Positions 19,601 through 29,999 of a stretch of DNA of 64,000 bases are shown here, piece by piece. Origin of the DNA: Tritrichomonas musculus (taxonomy: Eukaryota > Parabasalia > Tritrichomonadida > Tritrichomonadidae); assembly GCA_039105265.1 (NCBI GenBank), contig JAPFFF010000044.1:310001-374000 (forward strand). The letters run 5' to 3'. The stretch's first letter is position 1; each line of letters opens with the position of its first letter. The notes beneath the pieces were generated by a model that was not told the DNA's origin, made no database searches, and was given only the letters and a program-made list of their open reading frames with translations. The position numbers and the translations under genes are program-made.

Positions 19601-21235
19601 ATAAATCGATTCATTCTCTGTATAGTGATCATAATATGAATACCATTGCCACTCTTGATATCTGTCGCTCCATCGTAAATAACCATTTTCATCATTCTCA
19701 TATATCTTCAGAAGATTATACGCAATGTATTCACTATCCATTTCATATCTCCATGTTGGTGAAATATTATCATGAACATTATCAATCATCACCCATTCTC
19801 CATGCACTAAATCCCAAATATAATTTATTGGAACACTAGCTTGTCTGTTTTCTCTCCATCCTTCAGGTCTATCAAACTCATCTATTATTTCTTCCCATTC
19901 TTTCCATAACACATTCCATACGTAATTATCATCATGATGTTTTCCACGGTCCGAACTTCTATCTTGTACATCAACTTTTTGTTTCTCTTTATCTTGTTCA
20001 AGGACCTGTTTTGCTATTTCTGGTATTGCATCTCGATATAAAATCGTTTGAGTAAATACATCTTGAGTAGACTCAACTGCTCTGTCTACGAAGAGACGAT
20101 TTTGATTGTTTTGTAAATCTCGGATATGATTTTCTAAGTGATCTCTCATCTGTAGTATGCGATTTATATCTTCTCCTCCGCCACCTTGATTGCATTTACA
20201 GGATTTAATTTTGAGGACATAATCATGTAAATCATTATGAGCTTGCGTTAAATTGTTTAAGCTTGAGTACACATTATTTAAGTATTCTCCAAGTGTGATA
20301 GTTTCAGATGTACCGTCATCTTCAACAATAGTTATTCGTAAACTATCAGCATCTTTTCTGGTTTTAATATAGTTGACTCCTTTCTTTATCATTACTTCAA
20401 CCAAGTATTGTGCTAGGAAAGCACCCATAAATAGTTTAATATTTGCATAATTATCTTTTTGGTTTTGCATGTATATATCAATAAACTCACCCGGGTTGCT
20501 TACCTCCACTAACTGGTCTGCTTTAACTTCAACATTACTATTTTTATATTTGTATCCTATTGTCTTGAGCGTATTGTCCTGAAGATTATAATGATATTGT
20601 TTTGTCCCATTTATAAACTTTATCCAGTTTGTTTTGTTAAATGTATCATATAATAATCTTGTGGTATTTTGATTATTCTTTTCATTCTTAATGATATTCT
20701 TCAATATACTAGCTAGATTATGAAACGGAAGGTGTTGGAATTCATCTGTTGGAGTTTGAACATACTTTATAACATCACATTGCCCTTTATCTTCATCTAA
20801 TACTACTTGCTCATAACCATCTGCTGCACACATCAATTCATTATACATTTCATGAATGGCCTCACAAGTTTTTGATTCCCCTTCGATAATGTCATTAAAT
20901 GTATTAACACAAAATTCTTCTTTGATCAGCTCTCTGTTGGATTCCTCTAATATACTTTTCTTCATTGGGGCTCGATATTCAAGTATTTGTGTAGATTTTT
21001 CAGTTATTGGAATGTCACCGAATCCTTCAAGACTGCCTCCATTTTCTATGTAACCGTTAACTACTCGGGCGTCTACTTCACTCTTATTATACAGACAATT
21101 GAACTTTGGATATACATTAGGTTTATCTTCTTGAATGATATTTATTTTTTCATCTTCTCCTACACCTATTTCGAAACCATTTGCTTTAAGTTTTGTTGCC
21201 ACCTTGCTCTTTGCTGAATATAGTGTCAAAGACAT
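16601..21235 (-). CDS. Giant fibre/spike-like virion protein 2 with Trp-rich repeats (Polinton C)
   Basis: 1544 aa, 29 bp upstream of its paralogue and on the same strand, so probably co-expressed. LYNKSEVDARVVNGYI near the N-terminus is a fibre-type motif. About residues 435-660 form degenerate tryptophan-rich repeats of the form IWD..H.EWV.M...GWR. The shared NITSSKIITADNITTMRSDLN block lies near 1212, a hydrophobic segment (LAFSTPMAVLGAIGLAVSTVG) near 1287-1308, and a coiled-coil end (YYKKSEVNEMLQQKDAIIESLANRIAALEKK) closes the protein. Likely a surface or host-contact protein. No enzyme motif is seen. Confidence 0.6.
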   Translation of the reverse strand: MSLTLYSAKSKVATKLKANGFEIGVGEDEKINIIQEDKPNVYPKFNCLYNKSEVDARVVNGYIENGGSLEGFGDIPITEKSTQILEYRAPMKKSILEESNRELIKEEFCVNTFNDIIEGESKTCEAIHEMYNELMCAADGYEQVVLDEDKGQCDVIKYVQTPTDEFQHLPFHNLASILKNIIKNEKNNQNTTRLLYDTFNKTNWIKFINGTKQYHYNLQDNTLKTIGYKYKNSNVEVKADQLVEVSNPGEFIDIYMQNQKDNYANIKLFMGAFLAQYLVEVMIKKGVNYIKTRKDADSLRITIVEDDGTSETITLGEYLNNVYSSLNNLTQAHNDLHDYVLKIKSCKCNQGGGGEDINRILQMRDHLENHIRDLQNNQNRLFVDRAVESTQDVFTQTILYRDAIPEIAKQVLEQDKEKQKVDVQDRSSDRGKHHDDNYVWNVLWKEWEEIIDEFDRPEGWRENRQASVPINYIWDLVHGEWVMIDNVHDNISPTWRYEMDSEYIAYNLLKIYENDENGYLRWSDRYQEWQWYSYYDHYTENESIYIPNRIRNNQEAFGPLFAWNIMDTQWQEHGQDFLDNWRTDSILNPPDNFIWDVEHEEWVIMTQHFDGVDGWRTIHSREMIDIVEIRNSLLHLFGKIEWNEERKQWIWKPILENENNPASPLALFSNDKSTGTSIALPDFVNNALSFEKVLECYGVDICDDIPTLDETKPVLGKYIIKGDLEVNGKILCDSVPSGGIVTTDFSHEPGYPVYNVKSKDLVMDSMILNDKDYSVLLIKIPDELKSAITRITDTTKMFRIILRTNILYDVDGNLMKEFFIYVKDGQPYNPVISRNVDTDFYSVMSIGNDESPMKNSFYIAFDKISTVNPYKLYHKGEISIQYLLSQDSLVAVEPTIRCDIIEAENALRLHKNDNLYLYLPDIITEETLEIEAPDTNKVEKEFYKIIYKIPTDYVIPNGLEFGFKEFCFGNEWTLIWNGSEWTDNNCQGLLRGKVSSKLRKVNSKQNSDGAIGCFILIKDTKTHHSVIPESSNGLLYGLIENSTIDTTIWYTHKEESDDGALYDVEWLFDKKLNGASCEGYDMLNTYFTFGNLSSGKFNYLNLKKIALTITLRGSSISNTFTFESTGVRRTTKNDRAYIDLKPVVDCIEQLAYKWEGSNIKSRDIELYLRKDLVDPIEEISWNPETNPFQYIIRNQFYEIKPRPDAASTLYTDFNITSSKIITADNITTMRSDLNVVSNNYDVMNYDVSKIRKEVNTLNTQMAIQIMKTQYLEQAVNAIQVAGAIKLAFSTPMAVLGAIGLAVSTVGIEFGVHTIYNGNDVSNLSYEQLQNTYPDADTSNIQNVDAGQINQVVGSIGAEPDLLNSYWNQYRDLVMDLDMWDGNEEMCDQIFNQLNELVQTIDREFPGAELPPWVSVIVHAPDVQTLAAQQVVKVTDKQILGSLIKWCEKDYKRLDDPTKFKDNWFNPDKAVLSLSATIDICNRMRDSMKFPIMILAKNMEAFNNVNMDEYYKKSEVNEMLQQKDAIIESLANRIAALEKKCANIE

Positions 21236-21254
21236 TTTTCTTTGAAAATAAATT
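21236..21254. promoter_or_regulatory. 19-bp divergent promoter space
   Basis: Only 19 bp separate the start codons of the minus-strand fibre gene and the plus-strand 244-aa gene. Both promoters must therefore be compressed into, or overlap, the coding starts, which fits initiator-driven transcription in trichomonads. Confidence 0.4.
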
Positions 21255-21989
21255 ATGTTGTATTCGGTTCAGAGCCAACCAGGTAATTACAATACTGTAA
21301 GACTTAATATTGATATACCATGGAAATGCCCATACGTGAAGTATTATGTTTCATCTATTAACACCAAGGCAAACATATTAATGACAACGGATGATGATTA
21401 TTTAATATTTGAGTCATCACTCGGAGAAGTAAAAATAGAATTTGATGAAATGTATGCTTACTCCTTTAACTACTTAGTCAAATGCCTAAATGCAAATCAG
21501 ACTGTAATCGAGTTCAAGAATATCAATAATAGAACCATTTCACTAAAACCAGTCCAAAATGTAACTTTCAAGGAAGGTAGTCATAGAGCGAAATTGATTA
21601 CTGGTTTGTTCAATACTAAACCAGGGCATATATTTCCAAATGGAGTTGAGTGCGAGGTACCTGATCTACCTATACTTGATTTTGCCAATAAGTTGTATTT
21701 AGTTTCATTGCAGGGGGTAGCAACTCATTCATCAATTGGAGACCAAGAATATACCCCAAGCATCCTTGCAAACATTGACACATTGATAATGGATCAAGAG
21801 GCAATGATAGTTAACTATGACATGACTAAGCCAATAAAAATAAAAGTTAATACGGATTCATTAAAATATTTGGAAATGAGATTAGTCGATTTCATGTTTC
21901 AACCAGTAATATTAAAATCTCCTCTCTTCATTACCTTAAAAATAAAACCAAGCCAAGAGGCTGATATATATGACATCCTTACTAAATGA
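21255..21989 (+). CDS. Beta-rich putative virion protein, 244 aa (Polinton C)
   Basis: 244 aa, predominantly beta by composition. The end (LKYLEMRLVDFMFQPVILKSPLFITLKIKP) resembles the last strands of Polinton and adintovirus-type single jelly-roll minor capsid proteins, where a conserved RL.D..G..V precedes a final strand. It could therefore be the true penton, or a base for the fibres encoded next to it. It is divergently paired with fibre gene 2. It overlaps the end of the converging GIY-YIG gene by a few bases. Not seen in the windowed parts of A, B or D. Confidence 0.45.
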   Translation: MLYSVQSQPGNYNTVRLNIDIPWKCPYVKYYVSSINTKANILMTTDDDYLIFESSLGEVKIEFDEMYAYSFNYLVKCLNANQTVIEFKNINNRTISLKPVQNVTFKEGSHRAKLITGLFNTKPGHIFPNGVECEVPDLPILDFANKLYLVSLQGVATHSSIGDQEYTPSILANIDTLIMDQEAMIVNYDMTKPIKIKVNTDSLKYLEMRLVDFMFQPVILKSPLFITLKIKPSQEADIYDILTK

Positions 21990-22305
21990 TAGCTCTGGGA
22001 CAATGATATTGGATATAAGTCCTAATAATATATATCATTTCATTCACATTCCCAACAAAGTACTCATTTCCTATAAATGCTGTTCCATCTCTTGTTGTTG
22101 CTCTCTTATAATTTTCTTCAAATATTGTTATTAATTCTTTTTCCACTTTTACTGAATCACTTACTGCTTCAATTATATATACTTCGCTGTCTTTTGGATA
22201 TTGTCCCATTCTTGTTGCAATCTTATTTGTTCTACCAATTTTGTATACAGGTTGATTAGAATAAGAAAATTCCCTTTCACGAATCAAATATATGTATTCT
22301 ACCAT
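21982..22305 (-). CDS. GIY-YIG family small nuclease-like protein (Polinton C)
   Basis: 107 aa. YIYLIRERE...VYKIGRTNKIATRMGQYPKDSEVYIIEAV..VEKELITIFEENYKR...GNEYFVG matches the T5orf172/MUG113 type of GIY-YIG domain, common in poxviruses, iridoviruses and giant viruses. The YIYLI and YKIGRT elements, the arginine after the GRT turn (ATRMGQYP) and the EKELI glutamate are visible. It probably cuts DNA and may move as a homing-type gene. It converges with the 244-aa gene, overlapping it slightly, and lies upstream of PolB on the other strand. Confidence 0.7.
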   Translation of the reverse strand: MVEYIYLIREREFSYSNQPVYKIGRTNKIATRMGQYPKDSEVYIIEAVSDSVKVEKELITIFEENYKRATTRDGTAFIGNEYFVGNVNEMIYIIRTYIQYHCPRAII

Positions 22306-22360
22306 TTTAGGGTTAATAAATATTTAGCGTGATATTTTTTTATTTCTTATTTACACTTAA

Positions 22361-25300
22361 ATGACATACCTCTTTGATATATCAGTTGACCTCTATTCGA
22401 CTGCAAGAACGGAAGCAAGAAAAGAGTATAAGCAAAGGGTGAAAGACGTAAGAGACAAACGAAAGTTCAAGAAATATTTGAAAGAATTCATGACCAAGGC
22501 TAAGAAAGAAATATCATTTGACATAGATATAGGTGATGATGAAGATAAGAGACTTGCTTTCACTGAAACATTAAGACAATTACACAAAGAGAATAAGAAG
22601 AATATAGTAGTAAAAAGCGAATCATTAGGTGGTGAGGAATACAAATGGTTTACACTTTCCAAGGCACGAAGATTAGATTCAACAATAGGACATATATCAG
22701 GGACAATAGACTTGAATGATGACTGTTCAGACAATAATCCTTGGGTTGGCAATGTATTCATCCCTGCAAAATACCAGTTGCTCTTCATTAAAAATAGAAA
22801 GAGAGGCAAGCAAACATCATTCACTATTAATAAAGAAGATAATAAAGGTAAGTTGTATGAAGAAGAAGTTGAAGTCGACGAAGATTATCGCGATAATCCA
22901 GAAGGTGGATTCTTCCCTTATATTAATCTTTCTGATTTAGACTTATCACAGTACCAAATATTCAAGACAGTTGATAAGAAGAACTATAAAGACAATTGTT
23001 TGGTATATGCTTGCATTCAGTCTGGAGTATTCACTGATGAGGAAATTAATTATTTACGCTTTATGGTCAAGACTAGGTTAATCCCCAATAACTTGATATA
23101 CGATATAGCCAAGCAGTTTAAATGCCATTTTGTTGTAAGAAGGATTAATGAGGGAAAAGATGTAGTAAACCAACAAGAAATAAAAATAGATACAAGAAAG
23201 AGACCATGGGCCAAAGAGTTTGACCGAATTGTTGACTTATTACTGTACAAGAACCATTACATGATATATAAACCCCTAAATGGTGTTAAACCTATGGCAA
23301 TATTTCGCAAGCTATTTAAAGAAGGAAAGTTCAGAGAAATCAAAGTCCTGTGAAATGAATATCTTAGCAACGAATGAATACAACTCTCACTTAGCGGATT
23401 ATACGGACCTTGAATATGATCCTGAATTGTGCTGTAAACTAATAGATTCATCAGAGACGAAAAAGGAGAGAGAGTGGAGTAGGATTTATTATTCTGATTT
23501 TGAAACTAATACCACTGTATCACCCCATATGCCTTATCTAAATATTACTGTGTACAGGACCAAAGAGTTAATTCATAAAATGATATTTGATGGGGAGAAT
23601 ATCGCTGACAGATTACTAAAGTCATTGGAGAACAATTCTCTCATTTACTTCCATAACCTTAAATATGATGCTTGTTTCTTTATAAATACTCCTGGATGGG
23701 ATGTACAAATAACAGAGAGAAGTGGAACGATTCTGCAAATAGTCATGACAAAGTATAAACCTAACAAGAGATTAACTTTCCGCAATAGCTACTCTATCAT
23801 CCCTGCTGCATTAGCTTCATTTGGTAAGATGTTTCAGTTACCAGTTCATAAAGAGGTAATGGCCTATAAAATATATACTGAAAGGAACATAAATAGGAAA
23901 ACTGTCTCTGCGCTTGAATTTCAACTACAGTATTACATGGAGAACCAAGACAAGAAACCATTGACACAGATAAAACAAGACTGGAAGCAATTAATAGATA
24001 ATGCAAAAGCTTGTGGTGCATATGTTTGGCTATTGATATTATGAAGTATGCTATCTATTATTGCAAACTGGATTGCATAGTATTGATGAAGGGAGTAGAG
24101 AAATTTAATAGAGATCTGGTAGAAGTATTTAAGCAGACGAAGACAAAGATGCTTGATGTCCATAACTTTATCTCCATTAGCTCTATTGGCTACTATTATG
24201 CATATAAATTTGGTTGCTTTGATGGGTGTTATCAACTTAGTGGTAAACCACAAAACTTCATTCAGAGATGCGTTAGTGGAGGTAGAACAATGACAGCTAA
24301 TAATGAAAAGCAATATATAGAGGAAAGGATACAAGATTTTGATGCAGTCAGTTTATATCCTAGTGCAATGAGTATTATGTCTGGTGTACCTAAAGGAGTG
24401 CCAGAAGTAATTCGCCTGGAGGCCTCAGGTACTAATCGTGCGGGCCCATCGGATATGTTTACAAAGGAATTATTAGATTTTGATCAGTTCTTCATTGAAA
24501 TCAATATCAAGAAGATCAAGTGCAAGGCTGACAAACCATATAAATTTGGTCAAATATTTAGTAGGAATGATCAAGGGTCAAAAATATTTAACAACAATCC
24601 TATCAACAATTATTACATAGACAAGAGAGCTTTTATGGACTTGATGGAGTTTTATGATTTCGATTATGAGTTTATTAGAGGATATTACTTTGACAAAGGA
24701 TTCAACAACAAGATTAATGTATTTATAGAGAAATTGTTCAATCTAAGAAGGAGATACCAAGATGCTAACAATCCATTGCAACAAACCATTAAACTACTTC
24801 TTAATTCTATTTACGGAAAATCTATCCTAAAGGCAACAACAACTGAAACTAAATGTATACCAAGAGATAAAGCAATAAAGTACATATGGAAGAACCATAA
24901 TTACATAACAGAGGTGATAGAGAACAAGTCAATTGATAATGTATATGTTAAGAAGGTTAAACCAATAAACAGTCATTTTAATTTACCTCATTTTGGTGCT
25001 AGTGTCTTGTCATGGAGCAAACATTTAATGAATAGGGTAATGAGTACAGCTGAGCAAAATGGAATAGACATCTACTATACAGATACAGATAGCGTACACG
25101 TTAGAGAAATAGATGTACCAAGGATAGCTGAGGTGTTCAAGAAAAAATATGGGAAGGAGTTGATTGGTAAGAAGATGACACAGTTTCATTGTGACTTTGA
25201 TTCGTTTAATGGTGCTGTCGGTAGTGTTCATTCCAGGAAATTAATAGCATTAGGAAAGAAAAGTTACTTAGATATCCTAGTTGATGAACAAGGTAATGAA

Positions 25301-25510
25301 GGCTATCACATTAGATTAAAAGGAATACCAAAACAAGTTATCCTGAACAAAGCAAAAAGAATGGGTATAACAATTGAGCAACTATATGAGAAACTTTATG
25401 ATGGAGAGGAAATCACATTTAACCTCCTTGATGGTGCTAATTGCTTCAGAAAATCTTCTCTGTACCAACAAGTAAATCTTTCTGTGTTTGAACGAAGAAT
25501 CAAATTCTAA
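22361..25510 (+). pseudogene. POLB: Protein-primed DNA polymerase B with OTU-like N-terminal region (Polinton C); broken
   Basis: Replicative polymerase of the element. The N-terminal region carries an OTU-protease-like pattern: DNCLVYACIQ with a Cys near residue 210 and LLLYKNHYMIY with a His about 95 residues on. Exonuclease motifs follow: ExoI YYSDFET, an ExoII-like NLKYDACFF, and YYCKLDC as ExoIII. The polymerase part has motif A DFDAVSLYPSAMS, motif B KLLLNSIYGKS and motif C YYTDTDS. An 11-residue in-frame stretch coded by GC-rich palindromic DNA (about 24413-24445) is absent from the D copy. The gene is broken (about two breaks). The initiator-like ACACTTAAATG supports the start. Confidence 0.92.
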
Positions 25511-25541
25511 AAATCTTCATCTTATTTTTGGTTTTCATGAT

Positions 25542-25579
25542 CAAAAGGTGAAGAGGTGAATTGTCACCTATTTTTTGTC
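25542..25579. repeat. GGTGA-type inverted motif, left copy
   Basis: AGGTGAAGAGGTGAATTGTCACC and adjoining bases just after PolB. It recurs inverted at 35246-35269 beyond the accessory genes. The inner part (GGTGAATTGTCACC) is itself nearly palindromic around AATT, reminiscent of the palindromes near the KilA-N genes of A and D. Confidence 0.7.
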
Positions 25580-26177
25580 ACCTTTATTTTTTTAGTTAAT
25601 TTTTATATTCCACTTACATAAACATAATGATAGCGCAAACAAATACACAAGACTGCCTCGTTCGACACTCGGAGAACGCGAGAGACTTCAATGTTAATGA
25701 ATATCTTGTTGACCTAATACCTAAACCAATATCTGATGTAAATGGGAAAGTTGATAAGTATTATGATATTCATGGAAACCCTATTAAGCCTCTTGTGGAA
25801 GTTAGTTGTGAGAAGGAATTAAACACAAAGAGAATGATTATGAGGGATTTGCTAACCAATAACTATAATCCTGATGCCTATGATGTTAAGTTTGAGCACA
25901 ACAATAAATATATCAAAGACATTTTCACTATGATTTCAAGTCTTCCAAAGATAATACCAATATCACAGACAAAACCATTTGAACCAATATTTAATGAAAT
26001 AGAAGTATTAAAGACAGATAGTGCAGAACTTAAGAAGTTTCTACGTAAAATGAATGTACAGTTTGTTGGTTATTATTGTGACCACAATGCTATGAATGAG
26101 AAGTGCGATAAAGTAGTGATGAGTACAAGTGAACTTTTGGAGAGTGAAGACTTTGAGAAATATAAAGAGTTTATTGA

Positions 26178-26186
26178 AAGATACGC
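26178..26186. repeat. MULE target duplication, left
   Basis: AAGATACGC, repeated at 29515-29523 on the other side of the element. Nine bases is the usual MULE target duplication. Confidence 0.9.
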
Positions 26187-26557
26187 GGATTAGGAAAAAA
26201 ATTCCAACTTGGAATTTCCAAGTTTTTTTATTTCACATGTCAAGAAAACTTGGAAATTCCAAGTTTTTTTTTCCCTGAGCTTTTCTTCAACAATAGCAAG
26301 AACAAAATGATAAAAAACGCGTTAATACTTTAATATAATAAGTTATCAATATCATTTGGCAATTTTTTTCGTGCATTTCATCCAAATCTTAAAATGCTGA
26401 TACTGATATCATTACGCCATGCATCTCAAAATACAAAAACAAATGCAAATTTACCGCTATCAACACTTTAATAACAATATACGATTCATTTACCATGCAA
26501 ATTTCGAAATTTTCATTTTGACTCTCATAATTAATATTTTCAGTAATTATACTAGCA
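26187..26557. repeat. MULE left terminal inverted repeat
   Basis: Matches 29144-29514 in inverse orientation almost perfectly. Ends at TAATTATACTAGCAT, a word that also occurs inverted just inside (about 26592-26610), giving a small hairpin at the inner border. Confidence 0.9.
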
Positions 26558-26755
26558 TAATCAATATACATAATTACATTAATATGGAAAATTATTTTAT
26601 GCTAGTATAATTAATATGAAGTATGAACTAATTTTTTATCCTACCGAATGTTTTTTTAAAAAATTTTCAAAAAGTTCTAAAAATTCATTCAAAAAGTTGT
26701 GATAAACCATTCAAATATTATACAAATTCGTTTAGTTTTTCCATTTCTAATCTTG

Positions 26756-28750
26756 ATGGAAACATCGAAAATAGAACTCGTCAATTTTTTTGAAAATAGG
26801 GACGAAATGATTCAATATTGCATAAATTTAGCACGTACAAAATCAATAAAGTTTAATATTCTAAATTCTGGAAATTATTATAAAATTCAATGCAAAGATC
26901 AGGATTGTCCTTTTCAAATCACTTTTAATTTAAGAGATTCCAAAAAATGCAAAAAAGGTTATTATCTAGTTCTCAAAGGTACCAATCTCAATCATAAAAT
27001 TAATTGTTCTCATTCAATCCAAAATATTCGTGATTCCCTTGATCCTCACGCTCTAGCCGAACGTATATCTGATTCATTTAAAGAATCAATGCCATCAATT
27101 AATCAAGTAAAAAATATACTTAAAATAATTACAGGTAAAGACTTTACAAAAAATGAATCAAAATACATACGCCATCTTGCTAAAGGAATATTTTTCAATC
27201 ATACAAAGGGATCATTAGGCCAATTGATAGACCTAGCCGAAAAATTTAAGAATGAACACAACTGGGAATTGAATTACGACTTTTTTGAAGGAACTTTAAC
27301 AGCTATTATACTGTTTCCACCATGGGCAAGAAAAGTTCTTAAGTCATACCCAAATCCTCTTATAGTTGACGCAACTTTTTCAAAAGAAGATATTCGATTC
27401 ACAACATGCGCCGTTATTGATGGTGAATTACATACACAAATAGTTGGTATTGTTCTAAGAGGGACAGAGGATTCAAAAGGATATCGATATATCTTTGATA
27501 TGATTGAGAATGAACTGCCTGATGTCCATTTCACAGTAATTTCTGATATGGCTCCATGTATAGAAAAAGCTTGTCGTGATAGTTTTGGGAAAAAATATAA
27601 TTTAATATATTGCTAATTTCATTTAAAAGAAAACTTTTTAAAAAAGTTTCAATTCAAGCCAAGTGTAAATTTATGGAAATGCTTAAAACATTTAATGCAA
27701 GGAAAAATATCTGATGACACTTTTCAAGCACTTTGGATCAAAGAAGAATCGCAAGTTGATTCAGAACTCAAAGGTCTTTATTATTTAAGCAATATTGCTC
27801 ATCACTTTTTATCAAATCCAAAGATTCACAAACGAAACATTGTATCGTCACAACGTTTAGAAATGTTTAATAATATTATTAAATTGAAATCAAACAACGC
27901 ATATTATATGCTTCAAGAATGTTTCACCATTTCAACTGAATGGTTTGAGGCATCTGCTTCTAGAATTCACAAGGAAAATCAATTATTAACTGATTCAGCA
28001 AATCAATTAATTGACAAAATGATACTTAAAGATGCTCGCAACGAATTTTACGATGATGAGTATCATTTAGTCGGCCAAAAAGGTAAATGCGTTTGTTATA
28101 TCGACACAGACTTAGGAATTCCTTGTCCAAAACAGATACGCTTCTTAAGAGAAAACAATATTGATTTATATAAAGCTGTTTCAAAAGATTGGCTTTGTTC
28201 CACATTTCATGAGGCGTTTGGTACAATTACTTGTAATGTTAGCCTTAATAATCATTCTTATGAAAAAGTTGTTCAAACTGATCAATTAAAAGTGCAAGAT
28301 GCAGATTTAATTGCTTCAAAAATCAGATATCTATATCAGAATTCTCCAGAATATAGGGAAAAAATAAATGATCTTATTCATCAAGCCCAAATTGACATAC
28401 AATTACCACTTTTTTCATTATTGAACAAGCCTAAAAAAAAGCAAAAAAAACGATATATTAGTTCTATAGAAGAAAATAACTTGGACAAAGATAAATCTCT
28501 TATATTCAAAATAATTCAACGTCATGTCGAAGGGAGGAAAGTCACAATTTCTGCTCTTGTATCACTTGCAAATCAATTATGCGATACAAATCCAGCCATA
28601 CCAAGATTAAAATACACAGTTAAAACTAAAAAGGCCATAATTGATTGGTATTTTAAAAATTGGACAATGATCAGCAAAGCTTTTGCAGATATTCCTAACC
28701 AGGCTCCAAATGGCGTTATTGTTTCTGATGATGAAAATGAAATATTTTAA
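26756..28750 (+). pseudogene. MULE transposase, one in-frame stop
   Basis: About 664 codons from the ATG at 26756, an MET start chosen over the upstream non-ATG extension. An N-terminal zinc-finger-like part (YKIQCKDQDCPFQITFN...HNHK-like histidines) precedes the MULE core: VDATFS (first Asp), VISDMAPC (second Asp), the C..H motif at LIYC.FHLKEN, and SQRLEMFNNI (candidate third acidic residue). A SWIM-like pattern CVCYIDTDLGIPCPKQIRF follows. A single in-frame TAA at 27614-27616 splits the frame between the Cys and the Phe-His of the C..H motif; the frame is otherwise continuous. It may be an inactivated copy, or the stop may be a polymorphism or sequencing error. Confidence 0.88.
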
Positions 28751-29143
28751 ATTTAATAAATATTTTTTTTTTAACATGATCTATTTTAATAAATTTTTTT
28801 TTTACTTTTTTCTTTTTAACATGATCAATTATTATATCTGAATGGTTTATAAGAAGCTTTAATGAATCAAAAAACATTCGGTAGGAATAAAAAAAGCACC
28901 GAACTTTTTTTTTTTGAATGGTTTATTAAAACTTTTTGAATTAATTGTGATACATTCTTAGATTATCTAAATATTAAGCTAATATTATACCTTTTTCCTG
29001 AGTTTAAAAGCATATTATAAAAATAAATAAATAAAAAAAATATCGTGAGAGAAAGTTATATATGGATTTTTTTTTTTTTAATTTAGGAAAGATATCTTTT
29101 TTTTTATTTCCTATTTGAATTTTTCGGATAGATACATTTATTT
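28751..29143. other. AT-rich MULE 3' region without a gene
   Basis: No open frame of note. Contains T-runs, the repeated word AACATGATC (near 28774 and 28819), and GAATGGTTTAT words that mirror ATAAACCATTC near 26702. Confidence 0.6.
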
Positions 29144-29514
29144 AATGCTAGTATAATTATTGAATATTAATTATGAGAGTCAAAATGAAAATTTCGAAAT
29201 TTGCATGGTAAATGAATCGTATATTGTTATTAAAGTGTTGATAGCGGTAAATTTGCATTTGTTTTTGTATTTTGAGATGCATGGCGTAATGATATCAGTA
29301 TCAGCATTTTAAGATTTGGATGAAATGCACGAAAAAAATTGCCAAATGATATTGATAACTTATTATATTAAAGTATTAACGCGTTTTTTATCATTTTGTT
29401 CTTGCTATTGTTGAAGAAAAGCTCAGGGAAAAAAAAACTTGGAATTTCCAAGTTTTCTTGACATGTGAAATAAAAAAACTTGGAAATTCCAAGTTGGAAT
29501 TTTTTTCCGCATCC
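29144..29514. repeat. MULE right terminal inverted repeat
   Basis: Inverse of 26187-26557; ends TTTTTTTCCGCATCC against GGATTAGG at the left tip, the only clear difference at the outer border. Confidence 0.9.
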
Positions 29515-29523
29515 AAGATACGC
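29515..29523. repeat. MULE target duplication, right
   Basis: AAGATACGC, identical to 26178-26186. Confidence 0.9.
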
Positions 29524-29742
29524 TAACTGTATATATGATGTATTCTGTTATTACTGGTATGATATGGAAAACAATAATAATCATGAGAGCTTAAGAAGTA
29601 AGGTTAATGAATTTCATATTGATTACAGTACCTTATTGAAGCTTAGATGCTGTATTACGAGGATTAATACTAAAATATTTAATATCAATTCAAGTTCCAA
29701 TCAGTGTATGTCACTCTTGAAATTTGATATTTCAAGTTTTTA

Positions 29743-29989
29743 AAAAATAATAAATGTAACCATTTTTTTGTTAAGTTTCAGCAAACCATATATATGAGTA
29801 TTTTAAAATATTTTTTGAAATATATTAAAAACACTGCTATATACTAAACAATTGTTTGTGAGATATAAGAAAATCAACTTTGGATATTTTAAAAATATAA
29901 ATTTAAAAAAAATCAGTACATCGGCCAATCGAACTAGAGGCAGAATCAAAAGGAGTATTAACAAATGCGCTAAATGGGTAAATTAGAAT
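29743..29989. other. AT-rich spacer in Polinton C
   Basis: No gene seen. TTTGATATTTCAA near 29727 recurs inverted near 34884-34896, so this stretch could be the left end of a further old insertion (see findings). Confidence 0.35.
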
Positions 29990-29999
29990 GGAAAATATC
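29990..29999. repeat. Target duplication of the 3.8-kb element, left
   Basis: GGAAAATATC, identical to 33810-33819. Confidence 0.9.

Larger units (their letters stand above)
26187..29514. mobile_element. Mutator-like DNA transposon (MULE), 3328 bp
   Basis: Flanked by the 9-bp duplication AAGATACGC. Terminal inverted repeats of about 371 bp (26187-26557 and 29144-29514) begin GGAT..GGAAAAAAATTCC and look nearly identical, so the insertion is recent. The repeats contain internal short palindromes (CTTGGAATTTCCAAG and variants). A second, inner inverted pair (ATCCTACCGAATG near 26640 and CATTCGGTAGGAAT near 28880) frames the transposase. Inserted in an accessory gene of Polinton C. Confidence 0.92.
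25627..29742 (+). pseudogene. Unrecognised accessory gene of Polinton C, interrupted by the MULE
   Basis: The coding part before the insertion (25627-26186) is charged and mostly soluble, with VDLIPKPISDVNGKVDKYYDIHGNP near the start and VGYYCDHNAMNEKCDKVVMSTSELLESEDF further on. I recognise no family. A MULE with 9-bp target duplications lies within the gene, and coding-like sequence resumes after it (29524-29742). The start follows a CCACTTA initiator-like word. The gene is therefore interrupted. Confidence 0.5.

Noticed and set aside
19182-19839. Several antisense open frames within the giant fibre genes (also near 13496, 14229, 14662, 15994, 20856)
   Set aside because: Shadows of the long minus-strand genes; no initiator, no homology.
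26193-26275. Rho-independent style terminator formed by AAACTTGG/CCAAGTTT followed by T-runs
   Set aside because: It is part of the MULE terminal repeat, occurs at both ends of the element, and the genome is eukaryotic.
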